Below the pieces are notes generated by a model. It was not told the DNA's origin. It was given only the letters and a program-made list of their open reading frames with translations, and searched no databases. DNA of 64,000 nucleotides from Methanocaldococcus villosus KIN24-T80 (lineage in GTDB: Archaea; AGJL01; Methanococci; Methanococcales; Methanocaldococcaceae): the NCBI RefSeq assembly GCF_000371805.1, contig NZ_AQUK01000001.1:62001-126000 (forward strand), given 5' to 3'. Every line of letters starts with the position of its first letter. The stretch's first letter is position 1. A program made the translations under genes and the position numbers. Below are positions 29,177 through 42,068 of this stretch, piece after piece.

Positions 29177-31095
29177 AGTCTCTTTCCTAAAAGTGCCATT
29201 TTGGCTAATAATGCAGATAATTGAATTCTCTCATTAGCCCCCTCAACTATTCTGAAATCAGTTTCACCAATAGCTTCAGCTAATTCAACTTTCTTTTTTT
29301 CAGGTATGTTTAAGTTGTTAATCTCTCTAAACATTTGATTTAATATATCTTCTCCACTCATACCCCACTCAACCATAAGCTTATATAATAAATCCCTAGC
29401 TTTTTCAAAATTCCCTTCTAATGCTAAATTCATCATTTCCTTAACTTCTTCAGGTCTTGCCCTTGATGAGACTTTATAAACAAGTTCATCAGTTATCACA
29501 TTATCTAAAGCAGCAGCAGTTTGTAATATATTTATAGCTTTTCTCATATCTCCTTCTGAAACATATATTATAGCCTCTAATCCAGATGGTTCTAATTTTA
29601 AACCTTCTTTTTCAGCAATTTCTTTTAATTTTTTAGCTATTTCTTCTTTTTTTAATGGGGAGAATCTAAAAACAGCACATCTTGATTGTATAGGGGGAAT
29701 TATTTTTGAAGGGTAGTTACATGATAATATAAACCTACAAACATCTGAATATTTTTCCATAGTTCTCCTTAAGGCATTTTGAGCATCTGCTGTTAATGCA
29801 TCACTTTCATCTAAGAAAACTATTTTAAATGGAGCATCTGCTATTGGTTTAGTTCTTGCAAACTCTTTAACTTTTGTTCTAATAACATCAATTCCTCTTT
29901 CATCAGAGTTGTGTAGTAATATTGGTACTTCTCCAGCAAAGAACATTTCATTGTTTGGAACTGAAACGTCATAGACATAATCATTATAATCTAACAATTT
30001 TATTTCTTTTATTTTAACAACATGTAAATCTGATAATGCAATATTTCTTAAGTTTTTATAAATTTTTCTTTCATCTTCTGTTAGTTCATCAACTTTTATG
30101 TTATTTAGAATAGCTATAACTTTATTTTTTGATACCATATTTTTATTTCCATAGAGTTGATGCCTTAATATACATCTCCAATTTATTTTTATTTTATCAC
30201 TTATTTTCTCAAAGAATTTAATAAACATCTTGGCTGGCAATAAGTCAGAGTTTTTATGTTTCTTCCACATTAATCTAACTTCACCTTTAAATATTGAACT
30301 TTCTATACCTAATATCCTTGATAGCCAAACTATATCCACTGATAAATCTTTAGATGAGAGTCTAACAACTCCATCCCAATTTTCACAGCTATTTACATCT
30401 GCTAAACCTTTTAAGTATACTAGTTTTATAATATTAGGATATCTAATTTTATTTTTAAATCCTTTAGCAGCATATAACATAGAAGTTAGTTCATATCTTT
30501 TATCTTTCAATGAACTTACAAATGATATAATACAATCCCCAACCTTAAGATCTTTTGCATGCTTTGTTGTTAATTCTCCATTTTCATTAAACACCATCAC
30601 TGAATGGTTTCCAGTTAGTTTTATTTTTCCTCCTTCAAACCTAACCTCTAAGATTTTATTCACTTTGTGTCTTATTAAATATTTAACTGGTTTCCAAACA
30701 ACTTTATTATTTTCCACTGTTAAAACTTCTAAGTTCTTGGTTTCTACATATTCCCCATCAAACAGTTTTTCAATATTTTCACTGTTGAAGTATAATTTAT
30801 CTAACTCTTCAAATGTTGTTCTTTTTATAACCCCATTAATTTTAACTAATATTGGTGTATCTTTTGCCACTGATGCATTCAACTCTAAAAAGTTCTCTCT
30901 CCAATTTTCACCATACAATTCTCTTGCTAAACAAAGAGCTGCTGTAGTCTTCCCAACTCCAGGAGGACCACTGAATAATAAATGTGGCATGGATCTTTTC
31001 TCAACATATTTTTTAAGTCTCTTAACAATCTCTTCCTGCCCTACTATTTCATCTAATCTCTTTGGTCGGTATTTTTCAACCCATGGTTTCTCCAT
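29173..31095 (-). CDS. rfcS: Replication factor C small subunit with one intein
   Basis: RfcS is the clamp loader ATPase that places PCNA on primed DNA. The host protein is residues 1-74 plus 397-640, about 318 residues. Walker A is GPPGVGKT (43-50), Walker [10 protein letters not shown], the arginine finger region IQSRC, and the C-terminal collar follows. An intein interrupts the conserved LELNA/SDERGID, between Ala74 and Ser397. M. jannaschii RfcS, as I recall, carries three inteins; only one is present here, and the other common sites (for example Walker A) are uninterrupted. GGTGAG precedes the ATG. The large subunit (rfcL) is not in the window. The gene heads the unit with the methyltransferase and tsaC. 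Confidence 0.97.
   Translation of the reverse strand: MEKPWVEKYRPKRLDEIVGQEEIVKRLKKYVEKRSMPHLLFSGPPGVGKTTAALCLARELYGENWRENFLELNASVAKDTPILVKINGVIKRTTFEELDKLYFNSENIEKLFDGEYVETKNLEVLTVENNKVVWKPVKYLIRHKVNKILEVRFEGGKIKLTGNHSVMVFNENGELTTKHAKDLKVGDCIISFVSSLKDKRYELTSMLYAAKGFKNKIRYPNIIKLVYLKGLADVNSCENWDGVVRLSSKDLSVDIVWLSRILGIESSIFKGEVRLMWKKHKNSDLLPAKMFIKFFEKISDKIKINWRCILRHQLYGNKNMVSKNKVIAILNNIKVDELTEDERKIYKNLRNIALSDLHVVKIKEIKLLDYNDYVYDVSVPNNEMFFAGEVPILLHNSDERGIDVIRTKVKEFARTKPIADAPFKIVFLDESDALTADAQNALRRTMEKYSDVCRFILSCNYPSKIIPPIQSRCAVFRFSPLKKEEIAKKLKEIAEKEGLKLEPSGLEAIIYVSEGDMRKAINILQTAAALDNVITDELVYKVSSRARPEEVKEMMNLALEGNFEKARDLLYKLMVEWGMSGEDILNQMFREINNLNIPEKKKVELAEAIGETDFRIVEGANERIQLSALLAKMALLGKRL
29908..30873 (-). 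mobile_element. Intein in RfcS, 322 residues, degenerate endonuclease
   Basis: This is a protein-splicing element at residues 75-396 of the precursor. It starts with Ser ([12 protein letters not shown]) and ends LLHN followed by Ser397, so both splice nucleophiles are serine and the terminal His-Asn is intact. Block B histidine is in TGNHSVMVF (161-169). Block F/G are [20 protein letters not shown] and VPILLHN. Splicing therefore looks competent. Between them a LAGLIDADG-type remnant reads [10 protein letters not shown] (227-236), in which the acidic residue expected near the end is Asn, and no good second copy is seen. The endonuclease is probably inactive. It sits at the LNA/SDERG site of clamp loaders. 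Confidence 0.93.
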
Positions 31096-31165
31096 AAACT
31101 CACCAAAACTTTTATTATATTCTCAATATTTAATTAACCATTTAAAAACCTTATTGGTGTGTGCT

Positions 31166-32191
31166 ATGAAGATATGTGTCATTGAAGGAGATGGAATAGG
31201 AAAAGAGGTAATTCCTGAAGCTTTGAAAGTTTTAAATTTGCTAGGTAATTTTGAAATAATCAAAGCAGAGGCTGGTTTAGAGTGTTATAAAAAATATGGA
31301 TACTATTTACCAAAAGAGACTATAGAAAAAGCTAAAGAGGCAGATATTATATTGTTTGGAGCTGTAACATCAAATCCAAAAGATAAAAATTATAAAAGTC
31401 CAATAATAACATTAAGGAAACTTTTTGATCTATATGCTAATGTTAGGCCAATAAACAATTTTGGTTTAGGAGAAATTGTTGGGAAAATAGCAGGATATAA
31501 ATTTTTAGATATTAAAAGTATTGATATAGTTATTATAAGAGAAAATACAGAAGATTTATATGTTGGGAGGGAAAAAGAAAATGCTGACAAAGCTGTGGCA
31601 GAGAGAATAATAACAAAGAAAGGTGCTGAAAGAATAGTAAGATTTGCATTTGAGTATGCTAAAGATAACAATAGAAAGAAAGTTTCTTGCATACATAAAG
31701 CAAATGTTTTAAAGATAACAGATGGTCTATTTTTAGAAACTTTTTATAAAATTAGTAAAAATTATAATATAGAGGCTAATGATTATCTAGTTGATGCTAC
31801 AGCAATGCATTTAATAAAAAATCCAAACATATTTGATGTTATAGTAACAACAAACATGTTTGGAGATATTTTATCTGATGAAGCTTCAGCTCTAATTGGT
31901 GGTCTTGGGTTAGTTCCATCTGCAAATATTGGAGAAAATAAAGCTTTATTTGAGCCAGTTCATGGTTCAGCTCCAGATATTGCTGGAAAAGGAATAGCTA
32001 ACCCCATGGCAGCTATTTTATGTGTCTCAATGATTTTTGATTATATAAATGAAAATAAAAAAGCTAATTTAATTAGAGAAGCTATAAAGTATTGTTTAAT
32101 AAATGGAAAAACTACTCCTGATTTGGGAGGAAATTTAAAAACTAAAGAGGTTGGAGATGAAGTTATTAAATATATAAAAGAGATGATCTAA
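31166..32191 (+). CDS. aksF: Homoisocitrate dehydrogenase (AksF)
   Basis: This NAD-dependent decarboxylating dehydrogenase works on homoisocitrate and longer homologues, building the 2-oxosuberate chain of coenzyme B. It is 341 residues. The start shows CVIEGDGIGKEVIPEAL, followed by the substrate loop, then IVIIRENTEDLYVG (the E-N-T-E-D-x-Y pattern of the isocitrate/homoisocitrate group), then TTNMFGDILSDEASALIGG and EPVHGSAPDIAGKGIANP. LeuB is the main alternative. I prefer AksF because of the RENTEDLY motif and because a UPF0104 membrane gene follows directly, as I recall for M. jannaschii aksF. GGTGTG precedes the ATG at 31166; the frame stays open far upstream but only as antisense of rfcS. 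Confidence 0.88.
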   Translation: MKICVIEGDGIGKEVIPEALKVLNLLGNFEIIKAEAGLECYKKYGYYLPKETIEKAKEADIILFGAVTSNPKDKNYKSPIITLRKLFDLYANVRPINNFGLGEIVGKIAGYKFLDIKSIDIVIIRENTEDLYVGREKENADKAVAERIITKKGAERIVRFAFEYAKDNNRKKVSCIHKANVLKITDGLFLETFYKISKNYNIEANDYLVDATAMHLIKNPNIFDVIVTTNMFGDILSDEASALIGGLGLVPSANIGENKALFEPVHGSAPDIAGKGIANPMAAILCVSMIFDYINENKKANLIREAIKYCLINGKTTPDLGGNLKTKEVGDEVIKYIKEMI

Positions 32192-33179
32192 ATGAAAAAA
32201 ATTGTAGGTTTCATCTTAAGTATTGTAATCTTACTTATTATACTATATATTATAGGTGTAAAAAAAGTTATTAATGTACTATTGAAGGTTAATCTAACTT
32301 TTGTTTTTATTGCTATCTTAATGGAATTAGTGGTTATTCTAATTATGACTCTCAGATGGAAATATGTATTAAAGGTTTTAGATTATTCTCCATCAATAAA
32401 GAACCTTTTCCTTTTAGTGCTATTGGGACAGTTTATTAATAACATAACCCCTTCAATGAGAGGAGGTGGGGAACCATTTAGAGCTTATTATTTATACAAA
32501 TTAGAGAATATTCCAAAAGGTGTAGCCTTTTCATCCGTTCTCGTTGAGAGGGTCTTAGATACAATCATATTTTTATTTATGACAATAACTGTTATTGCTC
32601 ACTTTATAACTTGTGGGTTTGAATATACAAATTATCTTATTTTTTCTTGGATATTTATTTTCATTACTTCATTCTTCCTCTTTTATATAATATTAAACAA
32701 AAACTTGCTAATTAAAATGGCTTTGAAGGTTAATAAATTTATAGAGAAATTTAAAAAGAACAAATATAATGAAGATAAGATATTAAACTCTATAGAAGAA
32801 TTTTATAGTAGCTTAAAAATGTTTAAAAAATCTAAAAAGGATGGTAATGTTATAATAGCTATTATTCTTTCCTTTTTATGGTATATTTTAGATATATTAA
32901 AACTTTGGATACTTTTTTTAGCAATCCCTTATTATATATCTATAATCAATGTAGCATCAGTTTATTTGGTAACACTACTCTCTGGTATTTTCTCCCCAAC
33001 TCCATCAGGTTTTGGTACTTCTGATATAGTTATGATTGGAGCTTTTTCTCTTCTCAATACTAATCCATCAGTGGCTACAGTAATAACTTTGTTAGATAGA
33101 TTTATATCTTATATACTACCTACTATATTTGGTTACTTAGCTTCTCTCTATATTTATAAAAAAGCAGGTGAAAGGTATT

Positions 33180-33190
<11 letters not shown>
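32192..33190 (+). CDS. UPF0104/LPG-synthase-TM-like integral membrane protein
   Basis: This 332-residue protein has about eight hydrophobic helices, beginning KKIVGFILSIVILLIILYII. It matches the family of lysylphosphatidylglycerol-synthase transmembrane domains (UPF0104), which in other organisms flip or modify lipids or transport polyprenyl-linked groups. Conserved elements include NITPSMRGGGEPFRAYYLYK (residues 87-106) and the late PTPSGFGTSDIVMI. The start ATG directly abuts the aksF stop, so the two are cotranscribed. The substrate is unknown. Confidence 0.87.
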
Positions 33191-36531
<3,341 letters not shown>

Positions 36532-36535
36532 ATTC

Positions 36536-39322
36536 TCAGTTTAAATAGTTTCCATAATCTACCTTATAAACCTTAAATCCTGGTTGAACTCCATAGCTTG
36601 TAGGGTCTATTGAAGCTTTGACCAATTTTATATGCTTTAAGCCATATCCATCAAGGAAATGTAATTTTGCATATATACTATCTTCAAGATTTTTACTTGA
36701 TAACCATGCATATACCATATTATTATCTATTCTAACTATTAAACTAGTGTTTGCTGACTCATTAATAACCTTATTGTAATATTTTTTATTATTTTTGTCA
36801 TAGATAATCAATCTGTGTATTAATGGTTTTTCAATTTTTAATATTCTTCCTGTAGAATCTACCAAAACATTATTAGTTGATATATTCTCTCCTTTTATTT
36901 CAATTATATTAGCTATGCTGTATTTTACAGTTTTCTTTAAAATTACTACAATATCTAAACTATTATTTATTTTTATTCCTTTAGCTCTTAATTTTAAAAA
37001 CCATCCTTTTTCTCTTACATCATTGGATGTATTTGGTGGTAAAGAAAAATTCCAAAAGCCAAACATACTCCATACTGAAGCAATATCAGTCATTCTATTG
37101 TAAGTTATTAAATAATCTGGGTTAGGATGTTCTGGATGTGTTGCATTTAAAACCTCTTTTGCCTCTTTATCAGTTAAACCATATTTTTCTGTTAGAATCT
37201 TATATGCAGCACTTCTATTTAAAGGAAGGATTTCATTTAATATTTCTACTGTCTTTGAAACATTGTTGTGTGTTTTATTCATCAATACTGATCCTTTTTT
37301 AAATGCCTCATCTCCACTTGTGGCGAGCATTCTTAATATCCCAACTGCAAGTTCTTCATTTGATGTAGCAAAGGCCCTACCAACCCAATAAGCCCTTGGA
37401 GAATTTTGACTACCTCCATCAAACGTAACCATCTTCCTTGTAGCCCAAGTGTAAATATGCCCATTATCCCACCAACAAGTTATAACAGCATTCTCTGGAG
37501 TGTTGTTTTTAATCCAATCTAAGCTTTCTTTCCACCCATTGTTAAATGTTGGAGGTTCTGAAAATGGAATAACTGCAGAAAGTTGTGGGATAACTATTCC
37601 AAGACATAATAAGATTGAAGCTATCTTATATATAAGCTCTCTATTCTCCCTAATTGAATTGTAAATGTCTGAAAGTTTATAAATAAATAAAACCAATAAT
37701 CCAATTAATAAGGTGTATTCTGCTATAGGAACATATAAGGATGGGACTACTATTTCATAAATTTTATTGTAATTCTTTATTATCCCTATAATTCCTATTA
37801 TTATTGAAAGAGATCCTAGGGTGTAGAGGATAAGAATATCTTTCCTTTCCAAGACTCTTATCAATTGCCCTACAAATATCCCAAATCCAATGACTAATGG
37901 TGGTGTTGATAAAGATGCAAATCTTATCCCTTTAGTTGATGCATAGAGAGTAACAACTAGCCAAAGAGATAATAGTAGAGAGTATTTTATATCTATTTTC
38001 AAAGATCCATATCTTAATGATATAAATGAGAAGATAATTCCCAATATTCCAAAAATTGCTAATAATGGAGAACCTACTGAAGCAGTAAATATCTCTTCCC
38101 AAGATTCTGGTTTTTCTAACTCTGCTACCGTTGTATAGACGTTTGGCCAACCTGTAGAAAGTTGATAAGTTGATAAAACTTGTTGATAACCTACAGGACT
38201 TAGGAAAGGTGAGAGGATCATATTTGCTCCATATATTATTCCTAACAAAATTAATGACCCAAAAATATAGAAAGCTGTCATATATAAAACATTTTTAAAA
38301 TTACCAGTTAAAATAAATCTGAAATCATATCTTTCAAATATTTTTATGGCTATTAAATAGATTATGAAAAATATCATAATAACATCAAATCCATACCACC
38401 AACCTCCCCACATCTTCGGAGCTAAAGCTGTTGTTATTATAGCTAAAGTTAAGAATATTTCAAAAGGAATTGTCTCATTTCTTATTTTTTTAATAATTAT
38501 TATAACTATTCCAAATAGTAAGAGCATAAAAGACAACATATAGAAAATCTCTGTAGCAAAAACAGTAATTTCTCCTTCAGATATATTAAGATAAGCCCCT
38601 AAAATAGCTTCAACAATTAATGACACTATTACAAATAATGAAAATATATTTTTAAAGTTTCTATTAAATATCTCTGTTTTATCCTGATAATGAAGAGCTT
38701 CTAATATAAACCATACTATATATAATATTGGTAGAACTTCAAATATTGGAGTGTCGGCGAATCCTGCACATGTTTTATATAATAAAGATGGAGCTGTTAT
38801 TAATGCTATAGCTCCCACAGCTGATCCTATATAGCTATTAGTTACTCTTCTGATTATGAAAAATATGGGGATAGGTAATAACATAGATAAAACTGCTGGA
38901 ACCCAAAAGGCAGCATTCATTATAGAAACAGTGTTATCAATAGAGTGCCAAATATAATAAAGAGCTAAATTAGTCAAACAAATTATTGGTGGCTCCCAAC
39001 TTACTGGATGTCCTGGTGGGGCATATTGGCAAGTGTCATAAGGTAATAATTTACCATTAATCTCTTTTAGTGTTTCTCCACAATGACCATGGTTATATAA
39101 ATTTTCTGTTAATCTTAAATAATAATAAGGATCTAATGCTAAAAGATACATTCTTCCATGTTCATCAGAAAATAACTTTTTTAAAAACTCATTATCTCCA
39201 GCAAATTTCATATCAGCTGTCTGTGCTCTAAGTTGAAAGCTTAAGAGCATTAACACTATTAGAATAAATAACACTTTAATCCAAGACTTCTCATTGAAAA
39301 ATTTTGATATATTTTCAATCAT
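36536..39322 (-). CDS. aglB: Archaeal oligosaccharyltransferase AglB (STT3)
   Basis: AglB attaches lipid-linked oligosaccharide to Asn in the N-x-S/T sequon of surface proteins. It is 928 residues: an N-terminal membrane domain of about a dozen helices (to about 590) and a large extracellular domain. The catalytic loop DxD-like motif appears as LALDPYYYLRL near residues 58-68. The WWDxG acceptor-binding motif is WWDNGHIYTW, near 615-625, with H in place of the usual Y. The gene overlaps the DUF190 stop by four bases (ATGA). The downstream carbamoyltransferase suggests further decoration of the glycan. The S-layer protein is not in the window. Confidence 0.96.
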   Translation of the reverse strand: MIENISKFFNEKSWIKVLFILIVLMLLSFQLRAQTADMKFAGDNEFLKKLFSDEHGRMYLLALDPYYYLRLTENLYNHGHCGETLKEINGKLLPYDTCQYAPPGHPVSWEPPIICLTNLALYYIWHSIDNTVSIMNAAFWVPAVLSMLLPIPIFFIIRRVTNSYIGSAVGAIALITAPSLLYKTCAGFADTPIFEVLPILYIVWFILEALHYQDKTEIFNRNFKNIFSLFVIVSLIVEAILGAYLNISEGEITVFATEIFYMLSFMLLLFGIVIIIIKKIRNETIPFEIFLTLAIITTALAPKMWGGWWYGFDVIMIFFIIYLIAIKIFERYDFRFILTGNFKNVLYMTAFYIFGSLILLGIIYGANMILSPFLSPVGYQQVLSTYQLSTGWPNVYTTVAELEKPESWEEIFTASVGSPLLAIFGILGIIFSFISLRYGSLKIDIKYSLLLSLWLVVTLYASTKGIRFASLSTPPLVIGFGIFVGQLIRVLERKDILILYTLGSLSIIIGIIGIIKNYNKIYEIVVPSLYVPIAEYTLLIGLLVLFIYKLSDIYNSIRENRELIYKIASILLCLGIVIPQLSAVIPFSEPPTFNNGWKESLDWIKNNTPENAVITCWWDNGHIYTWATRKMVTFDGGSQNSPRAYWVGRAFATSNEELAVGILRMLATSGDEAFKKGSVLMNKTHNNVSKTVEILNEILPLNRSAAYKILTEKYGLTDKEAKEVLNATHPEHPNPDYLITYNRMTDIASVWSMFGFWNFSLPPNTSNDVREKGWFLKLRAKGIKINNSLDIVVILKKTVKYSIANIIEIKGENISTNNVLVDSTGRILKIEKPLIHRLIIYDKNNKKYYNKVINESANTSLIVRIDNNMVYAWLSSKNLEDSIYAKLHFLDGYGLKHIKLVKASIDPTSYGVQPGFKVYKVDYGNYLN

Positions 39323-39642
39323 TCTTTTTCACCCAAATATACTTTACATTTCATTACTACAATCAATCCATTGTTATTTATAACCTTATGTATCTTTGGT
39401 AACACTCTATTTATATTTTCTTCCAAATCTACACACTCTATAACTATTGGAAGATTTATAGATAATCTAAATATATCCATCTGACTTATCCCCCTAACTC
39501 CATACCCTGCCACTCCTCTAAAAACAGTTGCTCCACTAATTCCTTCTTTTTTTAATAGCTTTAAGATATATTTATAAGCAGGTTCATCATTATATTTATC
39601 TCCTTCTTTTAAATAGATTCTCAATATCTTAGCTCTTAACAT
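39319..39642 (-). CDS. DUF190 protein (PII-like, CrcB-associated)
   Basis: This 107-residue protein of the DUF190 family has a PII-like ferredoxin fold. Visible blocks are RIYLKEGDKYNDEPAYKYIL, the conserved GATVFRGVAGYGVRG (37-51) and LPIVIECVDLEENI. DUF190 genes commonly neighbour crcB fluoride-channel genes, as here (4 bases after crcB). The biochemical role is not known; binding of a nucleotide or regulation of fluoride export has been proposed by context. GGTGA precedes the ATG. The stop overlaps aglB. Confidence 0.9.
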   Translation of the reverse strand: MLRAKILRIYLKEGDKYNDEPAYKYILKLLKKEGISGATVFRGVAGYGVRGISQMDIFRLSINLPIVIECVDLEENINRVLPKIHKVINNNGLIVVMKCKVYLGEKE

Positions 39643-39646
39643 AACT

Positions 39647-40018
39647 TCACCTTATTAAGAGAATAGCTAAGGTTCTTCCTAAGAACACCATTATTAAACA
39701 GAGAGATACATTTAAGATAATATTTATAAAAGCTTTAAGAAATAATCCCTCATCAATCATATAAAATGTTTCATATGAAAATGTTGAAAAAGTTGTTAAT
39801 GCTCCACAAAAACCTGTGCCTATTAGCAACTTATATTCCATTGGTATATCTAAAAATAAAGAAGAAAACATTAGAAATCCTATAATAAAACTACCTATCA
39901 TATTTACTATTAATGTCCCTAAAGGTAAGAAATCATAGGGTATTAATCCAGAAATTAAATATCTTAAAACAGCTCCAATAAATCCTCCAATCCCAATTAA
40001 CAAAATTTCCCTAATCAT
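39647..40018 (-). CDS. crcB: Fluoride channel CrcB/Fluc
   Basis: This is a small dimeric membrane channel that exports fluoride. The 123-residue protein has four helices: [20 protein letters not shown] with the family GGxxGAxxRY motif, LGTLIVNMIGSFIIGFLMF, the break region IGTGFCGALTTFSTFSYE (the TTFSTF sodium/phenylalanine signature), and a C-terminal helix. An in-frame GTG at 40036 would add six residues, but AGGGAGA precedes the ATG at 40018. The start overlaps the cbiE stop by 8 bases. No fluoride riboswitch is visible upstream, as the upstream DNA is coding. Confidence 0.95.
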   Translation of the reverse strand: MIREILLIGIGGFIGAVLRYLISGLIPYDFLPLGTLIVNMIGSFIIGFLMFSSLFLDIPMEYKLLIGTGFCGALTTFSTFSYETFYMIDEGLFLKAFINIILNVSLCLIMVFLGRTLAILLIR

Positions 40019-40625
40019 CTTCTCCCTTATATACACAAACAGTTAAATAAGAAAATTCATCATTTAGTATATCTTTTAATTTCATTTTTCTTATCCTCTC
40101 ATTCTCATATGTCAAATTTTCTAAAATATATATCTCTAACTCTTCATTAACACCATTGCTTATTAAATATTTTATATCATCTTTTAAATTGTTTGGTAAG
40201 AAGATAACATTCTCATTATTTTTTAAATATTTTAAAAGTTTATCTCTATTCTTTGGTTTTCCATGTAATGTTAAAATATGATAATCTTCCCAAGATATTT
40301 TTAATTTAGCTGCAGCTATCTGGATGGAAGATATTCCTGGAATAATAGTAATGTTGTTAATACCAATAGATTTTAGAGTTTTTAATAATCCACTAAAACA
40401 GGGATCCCCTGTAGATAATATGGCTATTTCTTTATTTTTATATCTCTCTATAGCATTTTTTAAATCATCTTTTATATTTTTCCCTAATATTACTTTATTA
40501 TTATGTTCAAAAATAGATAAAGCTCTCTTACTTCCAATTAACACATCAGCTTTTTTAATAATCTTTAATGCCTTTAATGTTATAAATTCTTTATCTCCTG
40601 GGCCAATACCTATTAAATATATCAT
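40011..40625 (-). CDS. cbiE: Cobalt-precorrin-7 C5-methyltransferase CbiE
   Basis: This SAM-dependent tetrapyrrole methyltransferase of cobamide synthesis has 204 residues. It begins [20 protein letters not shown], the canonical SAM-binding GxGxGD start, and includes [19 protein letters not shown] and [17 protein letters not shown]. The decarboxylating partner CbiT is encoded elsewhere. Cobamides are needed by the methanogen methyltransferase Mtr. The ATG overlaps the NYN-domain gene by four bases (ATGA). The other cobamide genes are not clustered here. Confidence 0.93.
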   Translation of the reverse strand: MIYLIGIGPGDKEFITLKALKIIKKADVLIGSKRALSIFEHNNKVILGKNIKDDLKNAIERYKNKEIAILSTGDPCFSGLLKTLKSIGINNITIIPGISSIQIAAAKLKISWEDYHILTLHGKPKNRDKLLKYLKNNENVIFLPNNLKDDIKYLISNGVNEELEIYILENLTYENERIRKMKLKDILNDEFSYLTVCVYKGEDD

Positions 40626-41146
40626 TTCTCTTCCTCTTTTTTCTTTTTTATTTTCTCCTTATCTAATTGGAATTCTTCATTTATTTTGATAACTATATCA
40701 GCTATATTCTGTAAAGCTGTAGAGAATCCTGGTTCAGCTCCTATAACTATAACTTTTTTTCCTCTCTCTTTAGCTTTTCTTATAGCTGGTAAAAAATCAG
40801 CATCTCTTGTAACATAAGCAATAGTGTCAATATTTGGATTAAAAACTAGTTCTGTAGCATCGACGGCCATCTCTACATCAACATCCCCAGCAGATATTTT
40901 TGGCTCAAATCCTTGATTTATAACTGCCTCTATCAACTTATCAGATGCATACTGATTTAAATAAACCCTACCAATAATAATATCTCCAAATTCACTTAAT
41001 AATTCTCTTATTTTATCTAAATCTATATTAAACTCCTTTCTTAACATATTTGGTCCATCTATTAACAAAGCTATTTTATGATGACCCCTTTTTCTCCTAG
41101 CTTTTTCATAAAGTTTATTTGTTAAACTCTCTAACTTTTTCCACAT
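40622..41146 (-). CDS. NYN-domain (LabA/PIN-like) predicted ribonuclease
   Basis: This 174-residue protein has a PIN-like NYN domain with acidic catalytic residues in [14 protein letters not shown] (D near 31), [11 protein letters not shown] and [20 protein letters not shown]. The last motif is diagnostic of this group. Such proteins cleave RNA. The C-terminus is a charged lysine/glutamate tail ([12 protein letters not shown]). AGGTGGTGAT precedes the ATG. It heads the minus-strand unit cbiE-crcB-DUF190-aglB-carbamoyltransferase-pyrG, and diverges from the zinc-ribbon gene at 41227. Confidence 0.9.
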   Translation of the reverse strand: MWKKLESLTNKLYEKARRKRGHHKIALLIDGPNMLRKEFNIDLDKIRELLSEFGDIIIGRVYLNQYASDKLIEAVINQGFEPKISAGDVDVEMAVDATELVFNPNIDTIAYVTRDADFLPAIRKAKERGKKVIVIGAEPGFSTALQNIADIVIKINEEFQLDKEKIKKKKEEEK

Positions 41147-41226
41147 ATCACCACCTAAAAAAGAATAGAAAATTAATTATACTTTTTTATGTTATAATTT
41201 TAATTATAAAAAATTTGGTGATTTTT

Positions 41227-41514
41227 ATGAAATGCCCATACTGTGGTGGAGATTGTATAGATAAGGATATGGTTAATCTTTATTTAAAATCTGTAGAGAT
41301 GTTCTTTAAATTTCAAAGTGATAATGAACTTGTTAAAAAATACCCTCCTGCTGGAGAAATAGGAGAATGTAAAAAGACTTTTAATAGGATTTATTTATGT
41401 CCTTATTGTAAAGAACCTTTTAAAGCTTATTATAATAATGGTAAAGCTAAGATAGTATGTCCAAATTGTAAAAAAACCCTTTTATTACCAATAACAAATA
41501 GAAGTGTGTGTTAA
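41227..41514 (+). CDS. Double zinc-ribbon small protein
   Basis: This 95-residue protein holds zinc-ribbon cysteine pairs: CPYCGGDC at residues 3-10, and CPYC with CPNC in the C-terminal half (IYLCPYCKEPF, IVCPNCKK). No other domain is visible. It may bind nucleic acid or act as an assembly factor, but the function is unknown. An upstream ATG at 41119 is in frame, but GGTGA at 41217-41221 directly precedes the ATG at 41227, and the upstream extension lies inside the divergent gene. Its stop precedes the Nudix gene by a few bases, suggesting an operon. Confidence 0.72.
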   Translation: MKCPYCGGDCIDKDMVNLYLKSVEMFFKFQSDNELVKKYPPAGEIGECKKTFNRIYLCPYCKEPFKAYYNNGKAKIVCPNCKKTLLLPITNRSVC

Positions 41515-41516
41515 AT

Positions 41517-42020
41517 ATGAAATGTCTATCCATTTCAGGGAAATTGATAGCTTTAAATCTTTTTGGAAAAAGATATTGTAAAAAGATAATTAGAAAAAGA
41601 GATTTGAAAAGATATAAATTATACACAACTCCTGCTATAGCTGTTGATGGAATTGTTGTTAAAGATAATAAAATATTATTAATAAAAAGAAAAAATGACC
41701 CATTTAAAGGTTACTATGCTTTACCTGGTGGATTTGTTGAGTGTGGGGAAACTGTAGAAAATGCTATTATTAGAGAGGTTAGGGAAGAAACTGGATTGGA
41801 GGTTGAAGTAAAAAGATTATTTGGGGTATATTCTTCTCCAAATAGAGACCCAAGGGGACATGTAATATCAATAGTATTCATCTTAGAGATAGTAGGTGGA
41901 AAGTTAAAAGCTGGAGATGATGCTAAAGATGTTAAGTTTTTTGAATTAAACAATCTACCAAAATTAGCTTTTGATCATAATAATATATTAGAGGATTTTC
42001 TCTCTCATAAATTTTTATAA
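41517..42020 (+). CDS. Nudix hydrolase, ADP-ribose pyrophosphatase type
   Basis: This enzyme cleaves ADP-ribose or a related nucleoside diphosphate compound. The Nudix box is complete: GGFVECGETVENAIIREVRE followed by ETGL (G-x5-E-x7-REUxEExGU). The substrate-binding residues downstream (VYSSPNRDPRGHVISIVFIL) match the M. jannaschii ADPRase that I recall. The protein is 167 residues from the ATG at 41517; a GTG three codons upstream (41508) overlaps the previous gene. The N-terminal 45 residues contain cysteines (KRYCKKI) and may form an extra lobe. It follows the zinc-ribbon gene closely. Confidence 0.92.
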   Translation: MKCLSISGKLIALNLFGKRYCKKIIRKRDLKRYKLYTTPAIAVDGIVVKDNKILLIKRKNDPFKGYYALPGGFVECGETVENAIIREVREETGLEVEVKRLFGVYSSPNRDPRGHVISIVFILEIVGGKLKAGDDAKDVKFFELNNLPKLAFDHNNILEDFLSHKFL

Positions 42021-42026
42021 AATTTT

Positions 42027-42068
42027 ATGAGTAAAATATTTATTAAATAGTTATTATCTTTTACTCAT
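42027..42068. promoter_or_regulatory. Perfect 10-bp inverted repeat flanking the radical SAM gene promoter
   Basis: ATGAGTAAAA (42027-42036) is mirrored by TTTTACTCAT (42059-42068), with a 22-base AT-rich core that contains the likely TATA box (ATTTATTAAATA). The right arm ends inside the ATG start codon of the radical SAM gene, and no ribosome binding site is visible. This fits a leaderless transcript with an operator around its promoter, or a hairpin that hides the start. Confidence 0.5.

Noticed and set aside
30230-31165. Long open frame upstream of aksF on the plus strand, which would give a 653-residue protein
   Set aside because: The upstream part is antisense to rfcS and its intein; the family's N-terminus and a GTG-rich ribosome binding site mark the start at 31166.
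31166-32191. 3-isopropylmalate dehydrogenase (leuB) as identity
   Set aside because: The RENTEDLYVG motif and the neighbouring UPF0104 gene favour AksF; not fully excluded.
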